Source: Methylobacterium sp. BTF04
GTDB taxonomy: Bacteria; Pseudomonadota; Alphaproteobacteria; Rhizobiales; Beijerinckiaceae
NCBI RefSeq assembly: GCF_010692745.1
Contig: NZ_JAAHTB010000001.1
Coordinates: 248,001 to 312,000 of the forward strand
DNA length: 64,000 nucleotides
Direction of reading: 5' to 3'
Position 1 is the stretch's first letter. Each line of letters starts with the position of its first letter. The position numbers and the translations under genes are program-made. Positions 19,408-27,982 of the stretch are shown here, piece by piece. Below the pieces are notes generated by a model, which was not told the DNA's origin, ran no database searches, and saw nothing but the letters and a program-made list of their open reading frames with translations.

Positions 19408-20652
19408 TTGGACGAAAGGACCCTGCCCCCTCCGGCAGCCGACGATGCGCGGGACGCCCTGCGCCGGCAGATCGCCGATGCGGTGGCGCATGCCGGGGTG
19501 TTCCCGGTGGCCCGCCGTACCGTCGAACTGCTGCTGGACGCCGCCACCGAACCGAGTCCCGAGGCACCGGGATATCGGGCGATCGACCGTGCCGGACTGC
19601 CGCGTCCGCCCGTCGAGACCGATCGTCCTCTGACCCTGACCGACCTGATCGCGGAGTTGCGCGGCAAGCACCCGGCCCTGTTCGTCCCAGTGGAGCCCGT
19701 GCCGGAGGTCGCCACCTCCCTGGAAACGCCGGCCGCTTCGTCCCCGGACATCAAGGCGGCCACGGGGCGCTTCGTCGATGCGCAAGCGCTGCGTGTCCGC
19801 GCGCTCTTCGCCCGCTCCATGGATCGTAGCCGGGCCATGGCGGCCACCGCTGCGGAGGCTTGGACGCAGATGCGTCCGCGCCGATCCGCTGCGGCGATCG
19901 CCGAGACCGGTATGCCGGCGAAAGACTCGCCACCCGCATCGCCGGCTCAAGCCCTTTCGGGTTCTGCGTCGGCGAGCGGCCCCCGCCCCGGAGAGCCGGT
20001 CCGCGAGACCGCCCAGGATTCCGTCCTCCAGGCTGGCGGTCGGCAGGCTCGCGGTCGGTTGACCGATTTGGTCTCCCGCATGCGGGAGGGGGTGCACGAC
20101 CGCACCATCCTGCGCGATGCGCTGGACCGGCGCGCTCTGGCCATCGGCCTCGGCGCCCTCGTCATCGTCGGCTTCGCCGTGGTGCTCACCGGCCGGAGCG
20201 GGGAAGAGGCGACTCCTCCTGCCCAGACCGCGGCGCAGGCTCCGGGCGCTGCGTCGACGTCGGGCAATCCCGCTCCGGGGGCGCCTGAGGATACCAGCCC
20301 TGCTCCGGTGGAGGAGGCGCCCAAAGTCCTCCAGGCCAACGAGATCAGCGGCCCGGCCGAGGTGATCGACACGGCGACTCTGCGGGTCGGCGGCAAGCTC
20401 GTGCGCCTGTTCGGGGTCGAGTGGGTACGCGGCGGGCAGGCCGACGAACTGACCCGCTACCTCGCCGGCCGCAGCGTCACCTGCCAGCCGGTGGCCGGCA
20501 GCGAGGCGCGGCTCTGCGCGGTGGACGGCCGCGACCTCTCGGAGGTGGTGCTGTTCAACGGCGGCGGCCGCGCCTCGTCGGAGGCGACCCCCGATCTCGT
20601 CGCGGCCGAGGACCGGGCTCGCTCCGAGCACCTCGGCGTCTGGGCGCGATAG
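19408..20652 (+). CDS. single-pass membrane protein with degenerate thermonuclease (SNase-like) domain
   Basis: 414 residues. The N-terminal 240 residues are cytoplasmic-looking and low-complexity in part; one membrane span lies at about 243-261; a Pro/Ala linker leads to a C-terminal domain (about 319-414) with the SNase order: AEVIDTATLRVGGKLVRLFGVEW, AVDGRDLSEVVLFNGGGRAS, AAEDRARSEHLGVWAR. The first catalytic arginine is possible (VRLFG), but the DAPE glutamate and the DRYGR arginine are absent, so nuclease activity is unlikely. The start is a TTG at 19408. Confidence 0.75.
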   Translation: MDERTLPPPAADDARDALRRQIADAVAHAGVFPVARRTVELLLDAATEPSPEAPGYRAIDRAGLPRPPVETDRPLTLTDLIAELRGKHPALFVPVEPVPEVATSLETPAASSPDIKAATGRFVDAQALRVRALFARSMDRSRAMAATAAEAWTQMRPRRSAAAIAETGMPAKDSPPASPAQALSGSASASGPRPGEPVRETAQDSVLQAGGRQARGRLTDLVSRMREGVHDRTILRDALDRRALAIGLGALVIVGFAVVLTGRSGEEATPPAQTAAQAPGAASTSGNPAPGAPEDTSPAPVEEAPKVLQANEISGPAEVIDTATLRVGGKLVRLFGVEWVRGGQADELTRYLAGRSVTCQPVAGSEARLCAVDGRDLSEVVLFNGGGRASSEATPDLVAAEDRARSEHLGVWAR

Positions 20653-20743
20653 GACTTTCGAGCGACCTCGGGATTGCCCTAGAGTTGCTGCCGGCATGCG
20701 AGACAACCGCCGGCCGGTCTCAACGCAACGCGTGACGGGGACG

Positions 20744-21739
20744 ATGATGGATCTCTCGATCGGCTTGAGCGTCGCGGCGGTGGCTCTCGTCGCGCTCGTG
20801 GTGGTGACACTCGGGATCGGCATCAACATCGTGCCGCAGGGCCACGTCTTCACCGTGGAACGGTTCGGCAAGTATCATCGCACCCTCGAATCCGGACTGG
20901 GTCTCATCGCCCCTTACGTCGAGCGGATCGGCCGGCGCGTGAACGTGATGGAGCAGGTCATCGAGGTGCCGAGCCAGGAGGCCTTCACCCGCGACAATGC
21001 CGGGGTGAAGATCGACGCGGTGGTGTTCTACCAGGTGCTCGACGCAGCCCGAGCCTCCTACGAGGTCTCGAATCTCGAAGTTGCGATGATGACCCTGACC
21101 ATGACCAACATCCGCACCGTGGTCGGGTCGATGGACCTCGACCAGTTGCTCTCCCTCCGCGACGACATCAACGAGCGGCTCCTGCGCGTGATGGATGCGG
21201 CGGCCTCGCCCTGGGGCGTGAAAATGACCCGCATCGAGATCAAGGACATCCTGCCGCCGGCGGATCTGGCCGGCGCCATGGCGCGTCAGATGAAGGCGGA
21301 GCGCGAGAAGCGCGCCTCGGTGCTGGAGGCCGAAGGGCACCGGCAGGCCGACATTCTGCGCGCGGAGGGTCGCAAACAATCCACGATCCTGGAAGCGGAG
21401 GGGCGCAAGGAGGCGGCGTTCCGCGATGCCGAGGCGCGCGAGCGCAGCGCCGAAGCCGAGGCGAAGGCCACCGGCCTGATCAGCGAAGCCATCGCGAAGG
21501 GCGACATCGCGGCCGTGAATTTCCTGGTGGCCGAAAAATACGTGGAGGCGGTCAAAGCCATCGCCACCGCGCCGAACCAACGGGTGGTGGTGGTGCCGAT
21601 CGAGGCCGCGGCCCTGGCCGGAACCCTCGGCGGCATCGCCGAGATCACCCGCAGCGTGTTCGGCGACGGAACCGCGCCGCGCAAGCCGGCCCCGCGCAAG
21701 AGCTCGGGATTGCCCCCCGACGTCGGAGCTGCATCGTGA
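20744..21739 (+). CDS. SPFH/band 7 (stomatin-like, QmcA-type) membrane protein
   Basis: 331 residues. One N-terminal membrane span (about 8-28) is followed by the band 7 domain starting IVPQGHVFTVERFGKYHRTLESG and a long Glu/Ala/Arg-rich coiled coil at about 185-250. Proteins of this type oligomerise into membrane cages or microdomains and act with NfeD partners. The start is ATG 20744 or 20747 with GGGG just upstream. The stop overlaps the nfeD GTG by four bases, so the two are translationally coupled. Confidence 0.92.
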   Translation: MMDLSIGLSVAAVALVALVVVTLGIGINIVPQGHVFTVERFGKYHRTLESGLGLIAPYVERIGRRVNVMEQVIEVPSQEAFTRDNAGVKIDAVVFYQVLDAARASYEVSNLEVAMMTLTMTNIRTVVGSMDLDQLLSLRDDINERLLRVMDAAASPWGVKMTRIEIKDILPPADLAGAMARQMKAEREKRASVLEAEGHRQADILRAEGRKQSTILEAEGRKEAAFRDAEARERSAEAEAKATGLISEAIAKGDIAAVNFLVAEKYVEAVKAIATAPNQRVVVVPIEAAALAGTLGGIAEITRSVFGDGTAPRKPAPRKSSGLPPDVGAAS

Positions 21740-22170
21740 TCGTCGACCTCCTCGACCAGATCGGGCCGTCCTGGACCTGGGTCCTCGTCGGTCTGGCCCT
21801 GATGGGAGCCGAACTCGCGCTTCCGGGCGTCTTCCTGCTCTGGTTCGGCCTTGCCGCCCTCGTCACCGGCCTGGAGATCGCGATGATCCCGATGCCGTGG
21901 CAGGCCCAGCTCGTCATGTTCGCGATCCTGGCCGTGGGGTTCGTGGTCCTGGCGGTCCGGCGCCAGAAGGGGCAGCCGAACGCGCTCAACCGCGGGGCAC
22001 ACGGCCTGATCGGCCGCGAGGTCCGCCTCGATCAACCCATCGCCGACGGCCTCGGCCGCCTGCGCATCGACGACACCCTGTGGCGGGTGGCGGGTGCCGA
22101 CGCCCCCGAGGGCGCCCGCGTCCGCATCACCGGCGTCGCGGGGACGGTGCTGCTGGTGGAGCCGGCCTGA
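21736..22170 (+). CDS. NfeD-family membrane protein (short form)
   Basis: 144 residues. Two to three hydrophobic segments in the first 75 residues (WTWVLVGLALMGAEL, FLLWFGLAALVTGLEI, LVMFAILAVGFVVL) precede a C-terminal OB-fold with GLIGREVRLDQPI and GARVRITGVAGTVLLVEPA. The N-terminal ClpP-like protease domain of long NfeD proteins is absent. It starts with GTG in a GTGA overlap with the SPFH gene, its usual functional partner. Confidence 0.92.
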   Translation: MIVDLLDQIGPSWTWVLVGLALMGAELALPGVFLLWFGLAALVTGLEIAMIPMPWQAQLVMFAILAVGFVVLAVRRQKGQPNALNRGAHGLIGREVRLDQPIADGLGRLRIDDTLWRVAGADAPEGARVRITGVAGTVLLVEPA

Positions 22171-22232
22171 GCGGGCCGCGCCGCCGAAGATTCGGTGTAT
22201 CGCCATGAGGCGCGAAAGGCCGCCTTTCCCAA

Positions 22233-22254
22233 CCCTTTCCCAAATGGGAGAGGG
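22233..22254. terminator. hairpin between convergent nfeD and the PEP carboxylase homologue
   Basis: CCCTTTCCC and GGGAGAGGG form a 9-bp stem with one G-U pair and the tetraloop AAAT, between convergent stop codons (22170 and 22265). There is no long U-tract. Similar CCCT..AGGG hairpins are common between genes in alphaproteobacteria and this one may belong to a dispersed family. Confidence 0.55.
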
Positions 22255-22264
22255 GGCCTGGCGC

Positions 22265-25180
22265 TTATCCGAAAGCGCCCACCTCGTGCTGGATCATGCC
22301 CGACAATTCGCGCACCCGCATGAAACAGCGGCGGATCGGCTCGAACAGGGTCTTGTGCTCGGCCTCGTAGGTGCCGACGTCGCGCGGGCCTGCGGGCTCG
22401 CCGAAATTGAGGCCCAGGGTCGGGTCCGGTGTGATCGGGAAGATGTCCTCGAGCATCGTCAGGCAGCCGTCGACGTCGAGGCGCAGGAAACGCTCGATCA
22501 GCGCCTCGCGGCTGATGCCCGATTGCGGCCGGAAGCCGGGGATGTGGACCGCCAGGAACCAGATCCGGTGGATCAGCGCCAGGCGGATCGCGTGCAGCAG
22601 GGTGAGGCGCACCGACATCTTGCCGAGATCGGGGGCGGCGCTCTGCAGGCTCAGCCAATCGGAGGTCAATCGGCCGAACAGGCGGCGCAGGTCGGGTGCC
22701 AGACGCAGGTTGTCCAGGGCGCCGGCGATGACGACGAGCTCCTCCCGCCGGGTGTCGCGCTGAGTCCGACGTGCCCGCTCCAGCCACACCGCCGGATCGA
22801 GGGTGTCGATATAGGCGCGCAGCACGTCGAGATCGGCGACGCTGGCCGCGTGCTGAACGAGGCGGAAGGCCCGGGAGAACCGCACCGAGTCGCGGCGCAT
22901 GTCGCGGAACAGGTCGGGCGCCCGGCCGGCGGCCCGGCCGACCCCGTGAAGCGAATTGGCGAGGAAGCCGAGTTGTTGCAGGATCGCGTTGTTGGGAATC
23001 GCCCGCATCTGGCGCGGATGGGTGATCATCGTCGGGCCGCCCCCGTCGGTCTGGCGCGCCACGGGGCGCGATCCGGTGCGGTCGAGGAGGCCCGGACCGA
23101 AGGTGCCGAGGAGCGCGGCGTAGCCCGGATCGTCCACCAGGGTTTCCATGTCCTGGCGCACCACCGTGAAGAACTCGGCGGCGAAGTCGGTCTCCGCGTA
23201 GATCGGGTCGTCCGCCTCGTCGGCGCCGCTGGCGGCCTCCGACAGCACGTAGTCGGCGAAAGTGTCGTCGTCGGCGACGTCGAGGGCGAAGATGTGTTCG
23301 GCGATACGCTCCACCGTCGCCTTGGCCAGCGGCAGGGTCCCGAACATCAGGTAGCCGTCCGAGCCCTGGAAGCTCGATTCCAGGCGGACCTTGATCCCGG
23401 CGGCGCGGTTGCGGCGGCGGGCATCCTCGGGGGCGAGATAGGCGAGACGGTCACGCAACGAGGTCGGATGCGCCCCCCGGCCGATGGATTCGCCGTGGGT
23501 GTCGAAGATCGCGAGTTCGACACCGGTGAGGTCGTTCTGCACCATCAACTCGGTGATGCGCAGGCGCAGCCGCTCGATCCAGAAGCTCGCGGCGAGCTGG
23601 CCGACATAACGGCCGGAATCGGAATAGCCGAACTGCACCGTGAGCCGGCCGATGCGCTTGAGGTAGGTGCGCCAATGCGGGTTGCGCAGCGCGTCGTCGA
23701 GGACGCGGATACCCTGTTCGAGGGCCGAGGCCGTCTCGAACAGGGGCGTGATCTCGACCTTGTCGGCGATGCCGTAATGCCGCGCGAGCCAGAGGGCGGC
23801 GAGCAGGGTGTAGCCGGTTTCTGTCTCGGCGATGAGGAAGCGCACGGGATGCGTGCCGTCCACGTGCTTGAGGATCTGGGTGATCGTCATCATCAGCCGC
23901 GCGGCCGAGGCCCGTTCGGCGGCCAGCGCCCCGAAATCGACGTCCACCGCCTGCACGTCGTTGAGCAGGGCATGGATGGTGGAGAGGTGCGAGCGGCGCT
24001 GCGCCGCGTCCGTGGGCTCGCCTTCGAGATCGGTGACCCGGCGCACGGCATTGTGGATCTGGCTGGCATTGAGCCGGAAATGCGGAAGCGCGTTGGACAG
24101 CCCATGCGTGGCGATGCCGGAGCGCAGGATCGCGATGGTGCGCTTGTCCGCGTCGGATTCGACGCCGCCGATCGCACCCGCGAGGCCGGCGAGGATCGCG
24201 CTGGAATCGGTCTGGGCCCGTTCGCGCTCGATGATCAGGGCCAGCGCGAAGCGGTGCACCGATTCGAGCGAAGGTTTGGTGCCGAGGCGCGGGGCCACGG
24301 CGAGCTGACGATTGACGGCGGCGAGGGCGCCCGCGGTCAGGTCGCGGACCACCTTGGTGGCGTCCACCTGGGGCAGCTCGCGCATCACCCGGTCGAGCTG
24401 CATCCGCTTCGATTCGAGGCGGTAGCGCACGGTGTCCCACCAACCGATATCGGTCCGCCCGTCGGTGTCGCAGCCGACCCAGCTCGCGATGGCGAAGGGC
24501 TTCGGCACGAGCTCGGTCCAGCGATCGGGCCAGCGCGCGCGGGCGGCATCGAGCAATGCGGCGTTGAAGGCATCGAGGGCCGAACGGCCGTGATTGGCCG
24601 CGATGCAGGCCTGATCGAATTCGTCGTCCAGGCTGATCCTGGCGTCGGGCCGGGTCGATAGCGCGCCGGCCTTCTCCAGAAGTGGCAGGCGTGCGGCCGG
24701 AGCGGCCTCGGTGGCGGCCTGGGCGATCAGGGCCGCCACCGCCTTGGGCATGCCGAAGGTCGGGTGCGCGGTGAACACCACGGCGAACCCGGTGCGACCG
24801 ACGAGATCGCGGAATGTCTCGAAGTCGCCCTGGCGCTGCGGTATGGCGGCCACGAGCCGTGGCGCCATCATCGTGCCGGGATCGGCCGCGTCGTCGCGGT
24901 CGAGGCCGACATAGCCACGCAGCCGCTCCGCACGGGCGACCAAGGACTGGGTTCGCAGGCGGACGAACAGCCCGTCGAGATCGTCCTCAACGATCTCTCC
25001 TCGGTCGAACCGCCGGGTGATCGCCAGCGTCACCGCCAGAACGGGATTGCGGAAGGGGTCCTCCGCCGCCTGCTCGCGGGATTCCTCGATCAGCCCGAGC
25101 AGGTCGCGCTCCAGGCTTTCGGGGTCGATCCCCTCGGAATCCCGGACGGCGACGGCTTGGCTGCGGTCATGCATGCGCAT
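22265..25180 (-). CDS. divergent phosphoenolpyruvate carboxylase homologue
   Basis: 971 residues, PEPC-like in length and motif order. FTAHPTFG (136-143, catalytic His139) replaces the usual TAHPTE; SWVGCDTDGRTD replaces SxxGGDRDGNP; GYSDSGRYVG (518-527) has Arg where the canonical motif has Lys; HGESIGRGAHP (562-572) is shorter than HGRGGSxGRGGGP; LFETASALEQGIRVLDD and AIPNNAIL match later motifs. Canonical PEPC makes oxaloacetate from PEP and bicarbonate. The altered motifs make this activity uncertain. ATG 25180 has GAGG seven bases upstream. Confidence 0.8.
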   Translation of the reverse strand: MRMHDRSQAVAVRDSEGIDPESLERDLLGLIEESREQAAEDPFRNPVLAVTLAITRRFDRGEIVEDDLDGLFVRLRTQSLVARAERLRGYVGLDRDDAADPGTMMAPRLVAAIPQRQGDFETFRDLVGRTGFAVVFTAHPTFGMPKAVAALIAQAATEAAPAARLPLLEKAGALSTRPDARISLDDEFDQACIAANHGRSALDAFNAALLDAARARWPDRWTELVPKPFAIASWVGCDTDGRTDIGWWDTVRYRLESKRMQLDRVMRELPQVDATKVVRDLTAGALAAVNRQLAVAPRLGTKPSLESVHRFALALIIERERAQTDSSAILAGLAGAIGGVESDADKRTIAILRSGIATHGLSNALPHFRLNASQIHNAVRRVTDLEGEPTDAAQRRSHLSTIHALLNDVQAVDVDFGALAAERASAARLMMTITQILKHVDGTHPVRFLIAETETGYTLLAALWLARHYGIADKVEITPLFETASALEQGIRVLDDALRNPHWRTYLKRIGRLTVQFGYSDSGRYVGQLAASFWIERLRLRITELMVQNDLTGVELAIFDTHGESIGRGAHPTSLRDRLAYLAPEDARRRNRAAGIKVRLESSFQGSDGYLMFGTLPLAKATVERIAEHIFALDVADDDTFADYVLSEAASGADEADDPIYAETDFAAEFFTVVRQDMETLVDDPGYAALLGTFGPGLLDRTGSRPVARQTDGGGPTMITHPRQMRAIPNNAILQQLGFLANSLHGVGRAAGRAPDLFRDMRRDSVRFSRAFRLVQHAASVADLDVLRAYIDTLDPAVWLERARRTQRDTRREELVVIAGALDNLRLAPDLRRLFGRLTSDWLSLQSAAPDLGKMSVRLTLLHAIRLALIHRIWFLAVHIPGFRPQSGISREALIERFLRLDVDGCLTMLEDIFPITPDPTLGLNFGEPAGPRDVGTYEAEHKTLFEPIRRCFMRVRELSGMIQHEVGAFG

Positions 25181-25425
25181 CGATCGACCTCGGGTTGGAT
25201 GAAGAGAGCGGCAGAGCGTCATACGGCAGGCAGACGACGTTCAGGCGATGGTCTCCGAAGACCCCGCCGGACTGTCCCCTGGCGCATCGTCGCGCCGAGG
25301 GGGCCGGTCGAGCGGCAGGCTCGGATAACGGTCTTCACGAAGCAAGGACCGTTCCGGCTCCGAGGCTGCAAATTCCCGCGCGATGGGTGCAACCGGGCGC
25401 GTCCTCGGCTAACGCTGACGGCGTC

Positions 25426-25689
25426 ATGGAAACAACCCTGATCCTGTCCGCCCTGGCGGTCCTCGTCCTTTCCGGAATCCTGGTCGCGACGATGGTCGCC
25501 CGCTCGCGGCGTCCCGAACTGCGCATGGCGCGGGAGGAGGATCTGGCAGAAGACGGTGAGGAGATACTGATGCGCAGCATCGAGCCCCCCCGGATCAGCC
25601 CGATCGACCGCTCGGCGCCGATCCTCGACATCGAACCCGTGGTGGAGCACGACCCCGTGCGCAAGCTGCCCGGCGGACAGGACCGATGA
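25426..25689 (+). CDS. small membrane-anchored hypothetical protein
   Basis: 87 residues: METTLILSALAVLVLSGIL and following residues form one N-terminal membrane span, then an acidic cytoplasmic or periplasmic tail with MRSIEPPRISPIDRS. ATG 25426 was chosen because the span begins there; the upstream open frame is low quality. The stop overlaps the next gene as ATGA, implying coupled translation. Function unknown. Confidence 0.65.
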   Translation: METTLILSALAVLVLSGILVATMVARSRRPELRMAREEDLAEDGEEILMRSIEPPRISPIDRSAPILDIEPVVEHDPVRKLPGGQDR

Positions 25690-26513
25690 GCCGACCGCAC
25701 CGCCTGTCGGCCGCCTACTTGGCGGTGATGACCGCCATCCTGATCCCGGGACAGGGGATGCTGGGGCACCCTCTGGGATATGGCGCGGCGACGGCTCAAG
25801 AGGCTCCGGCCGCCGAGCCTGTCCTCACCGAAGAGGCGGCGCCCGCAGCGAAACCGAAACCGAAACCGAAACCGAAACCGAAACCGGCGCCGAAGAAGAA
25901 GCCGGTACCCAAAAAGCCCGCCATCGCCGCGGCGCCGGCGGACGTGCAGCCTGCGCCGCCCCCGGCGGCCGAGAGCCCGGCGCAGCCGGAATCGGCTCCG
26001 ACCTTCTCGGCCAACCTGCCCGGACTCACCGTCGTCTGCGAGGGAAAAGCCGCTCTCTACGAGGGATCCAAGGACGTCTCGGTCTGGGTCACGCGCACGG
26101 GCGTGATCGCCGTGGAGAATCCGCTGCGGCCGCTCACGCCCGAGACGACACGGGTGCTCCAGGTCGTCATCGCCGGCAAGGTCGCCACCGCCTACGGCCC
26201 CGACCTGTTCGCCTTGCGCCGCGGCGGCAGCCCGGCCGCGCTGGAATCCGCCACCGGCGGCCCGGTGCGGTGGGACGCCGCGGCGACGGCGCTGCCCGAC
26301 ACCCTCAACATCGTCTCGGAGACCGGCAAGCCCCTGGCGCAGCTTCCGTTCCAGTCCTGCGGCGCCGCCCCGGAGGTTGCCGCGCCCAAGGCGGTTCCGA
26401 AGGCGGCCAGGGCCAAACCCAAGGCAAATGCGCCTGCGAAACCCGCGGCGCCCAAGGCGCCGCCCGGTATCGGCCTGCCGCAGGGGGCCTTGTCCGATGG
26501 AGTGCTCCAGTGA
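25686..26513 (+). CDS. exported hypothetical protein with Lys-Pro repeat
   Basis: 275 residues. A hydrophobic N-terminal segment (SAAYLAVMTAILIPGQGML) is probably a signal peptide, cleaved near TAQEA. A KPKPKPKPKPKP run at about residues 55-66 comes from a perfect hexanucleotide repeat. The middle part (about 108-230) looks folded, with GLTVVCEGKAALYEGSKDVS and VLQVVIAGKVATAYGP; the C-terminus is again Lys/Ala/Pro rich. The KP run may span peptidoglycan, as in TonB-like linkers; this is inference. Function unknown. Confidence 0.7.
   Translation: MSRPHRLSAAYLAVMTAILIPGQGMLGHPLGYGAATAQEAPAAEPVLTEEAAPAAKPKPKPKPKPKPAPKKKPVPKKPAIAAAPADVQPAPPPAAESPAQPESAPTFSANLPGLTVVCEGKAALYEGSKDVSVWVTRTGVIAVENPLRPLTPETTRVLQVVIAGKVATAYGPDLFALRRGGSPAALESATGGPVRWDAAATALPDTLNIVSETGKPLAQLPFQSCGAAPEVAAPKAVPKAARAKPKANAPAKPAAPKAPPGIGLPQGALSDGVLQ
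25849..25884 (+). repeat. six tandem copies of CGAAAC
   Basis: Six perfect head-to-tail hexamers encode the Lys-Pro run of the exported protein. Because the unit is six bases, copy-number changes would lengthen or shorten the KP linker by two residues without frameshift. Confidence 0.95.
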
Positions 26514-26562
26514 AGGGCACCGAATCGGACTGCGCCGAGCGTCGGAGGGGAGGTTGGAACTC

Positions 26563-27009
26563 ATGAACACAGGCACCGACGCGACGGCGGCGCAGATCAT
26601 CGCCCGGCTCGGCCTCGTGCCGCATCCCGAAGGCGGCCACTATCGCGAGACCTTTCGCGATACCCGGACCGTGGAGGGCCGGTCGGTGGGGAGCGCGATC
26701 TACTACCTGCTCGATGTCGGCGAGGTCTCCGAGTGGCACCGGGTCGATGCCGCCGAGATCTGGCATTGGCACGCGGGAGCACCGCTGGTGATCACGACGA
26801 GCCCCAATGGGCACGATGCCACCGCGGCTTATCTCGGCCCCGACCTCGCGCGGGGTCAGCAGCCGCAGATCGTGGTGCCCGCCGGGCATTGGCAGACGGC
26901 GACGAGCCTCGGCGCCTGGACGCTGGTCGGCTGTACGGTCTCACCGGCCTTCCGGTTCGAGGGCTTCGAGATGGCTCCGCCGGATTGGCGGCCGACGCCG
27001 CGGTCGTAA
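26563..27009 (+). CDS. DUF985 cupin-fold protein
   Basis: 148 residues with the DUF985 pattern: LVPHPEGGHYRETFRD at the N-terminus, SAIYYLLDVGEVSEWHRVD, EIWHWHAGAPL and VVPAGHWQTA, with histidines placed as in cupin metal sites. The family is a small cupin of unknown reaction, often called a sugar-epimerase-like cupin. ATG 26563 is preceded by GGAGGGGAGG. A very strong terminator follows just after the stop. Confidence 0.88.
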   Translation: MNTGTDATAAQIIARLGLVPHPEGGHYRETFRDTRTVEGRSVGSAIYYLLDVGEVSEWHRVDAAEIWHWHAGAPLVITTSPNGHDATAAYLGPDLARGQQPQIVVPAGHWQTATSLGAWTLVGCTVSPAFRFEGFEMAPPDWRPTPRS

Positions 27010-27014
27010 GGCAG

Positions 27015-27049
27015 CCGGCCCGGCGCGTCCGAGGGACGCGCCGGGCCGG
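27015..27049. terminator. 16-bp GC-rich terminator between DUF985 gene and phaB
   Basis: A perfect 16-bp stem with a GAG loop (arms 27015-27030 and 27034-27049) fills the 46-base gap between two convergent genes. There is no U-tract, but the stability and position argue for a bidirectional terminator or an mRNA-end stabiliser. Confidence 0.8.
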
Positions 27050-27055
27050 GGATGC

Positions 27056-27784
27056 TCAGGCGATGTACTGGCCGCCGTTGATGGTCAGGGTCGAGCCGGT
27101 GACGAAGCCCGAATCCTCGGCCGCGAGATACTCGACGGCGCGGGCGATCTCCTCGGCCTCACCGAGGCGGCCGACGGGGATCGTCGCGATGATCTTGTTG
27201 CGGATGTCCTCCGGCACGGCCATCACCATCTCGGTGGCGACGTAGCCCGGCGCGATCACGTTGACGGTGATCCCCTTGGACGCGCTTTCCTGCGCCAGCG
27301 CCTTGGCGAAACCGATCACGCCGGCCTTGGCGGCGGAGTAGTTGGTCTGGCCGGCCTGGCCCTTCTGGCCGTTGATCGACGAGATCAGGATGATGCGGCC
27401 GAAGCCGCGCGTGCGCATGCCGTCGATGACCGGCCGGGTGCAGGTGAACATCGAGTCGAGGTTGGTCTTGATGACCGCCTGCCACTTCTCGAAGGTCATC
27501 TTGTGGAAGGCACCGTCGCGGGTGATGCCGGCATTGTTCACCAGGATGTCCACCGGACCGACCTCGGCCTCGACTTGGCGGATGCCGGCCTCGCAGGCGG
27601 CGAAATCGCCGACGTCGAACTTGAACACCGGGATGCCGGTCTCGGCCTTGAAGGCGGCGGCCGCCTCGTCGTTGCCGCCGTAATTCGCGGCGACCTTGTA
27701 GCCCTTGGCCTTGAGGCCCATCGAGATGGCGGCACCGATGCCGCGCGTTCCGCCCGTGACGAGGGCAACACGTTCCTGAGCCAT
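27056..27784 (-). CDS. phaB: acetoacetyl-CoA reductase PhaB
   Basis: 242 residues, a short-chain dehydrogenase with TGGTRGIGAAI (NADP-binding), NNAGITRDGAFHKM, SSINGQKGQAGQTNYSAAKAG (Ser, Tyr and Lys catalytic residues) and VAPGYV-like IAPGYVATEMV. It reduces acetoacetyl-CoA to (R)-3-hydroxybutyryl-CoA with NADPH for PHB synthesis, and in serine-cycle methylotrophs also feeds glyoxylate regeneration. ATG 27784 (MAQERVALVTGG) is clear. It follows phaA on the same strand. Confidence 0.95.
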   Translation of the reverse strand: MAQERVALVTGGTRGIGAAISMGLKAKGYKVAANYGGNDEAAAAFKAETGIPVFKFDVGDFAACEAGIRQVEAEVGPVDILVNNAGITRDGAFHKMTFEKWQAVIKTNLDSMFTCTRPVIDGMRTRGFGRIILISSINGQKGQAGQTNYSAAKAGVIGFAKALAQESASKGITVNVIAPGYVATEMVMAVPEDIRNKIIATIPVGRLGEAEEIARAVEYLAAEDSGFVTGSTLTINGGQYIA

Positions 27785-27929
27785 GGTATTTCCTCCGTTT
27801 TTTTGAATTTTTGCGATTTTTGGGTCGTTCGATCGTCGCGCGGATGTAGCCGGTCGGTCTTCACCTGCGCGACGCATTTAAATTTGCGACGCCGCTCAAG
27901 ATTTCTCGAACCGCGCTGTTCGGCAATTC

Positions 27930-27967
27930 GAGATGTCTTGTCGTGACGGAGATGTCTTGTCGTGACG
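27930..27967. repeat. perfect 19-bp tandem duplication between phaA and phaB
   Basis: GAGATGTCTTGTCGTGACG occurs twice head to tail (27930-27948 and 27949-27967) in the 198-base gap after the phaA stop. It may be a recent slippage duplication or a pair of protein-binding sites controlling phaB. No coding frame crosses it convincingly. Confidence 0.9.
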
Positions 27968-27982
27968 ATTGAGCGAGTCGGA

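Noticed and set aside
22094..24661. 855-codon plus-strand open frame opposite the PEP carboxylase homologue
   Set aside because: It has no start with ribosome-binding site, no recognisable motifs, and lies entirely over a clear minus-strand gene and nfeD.
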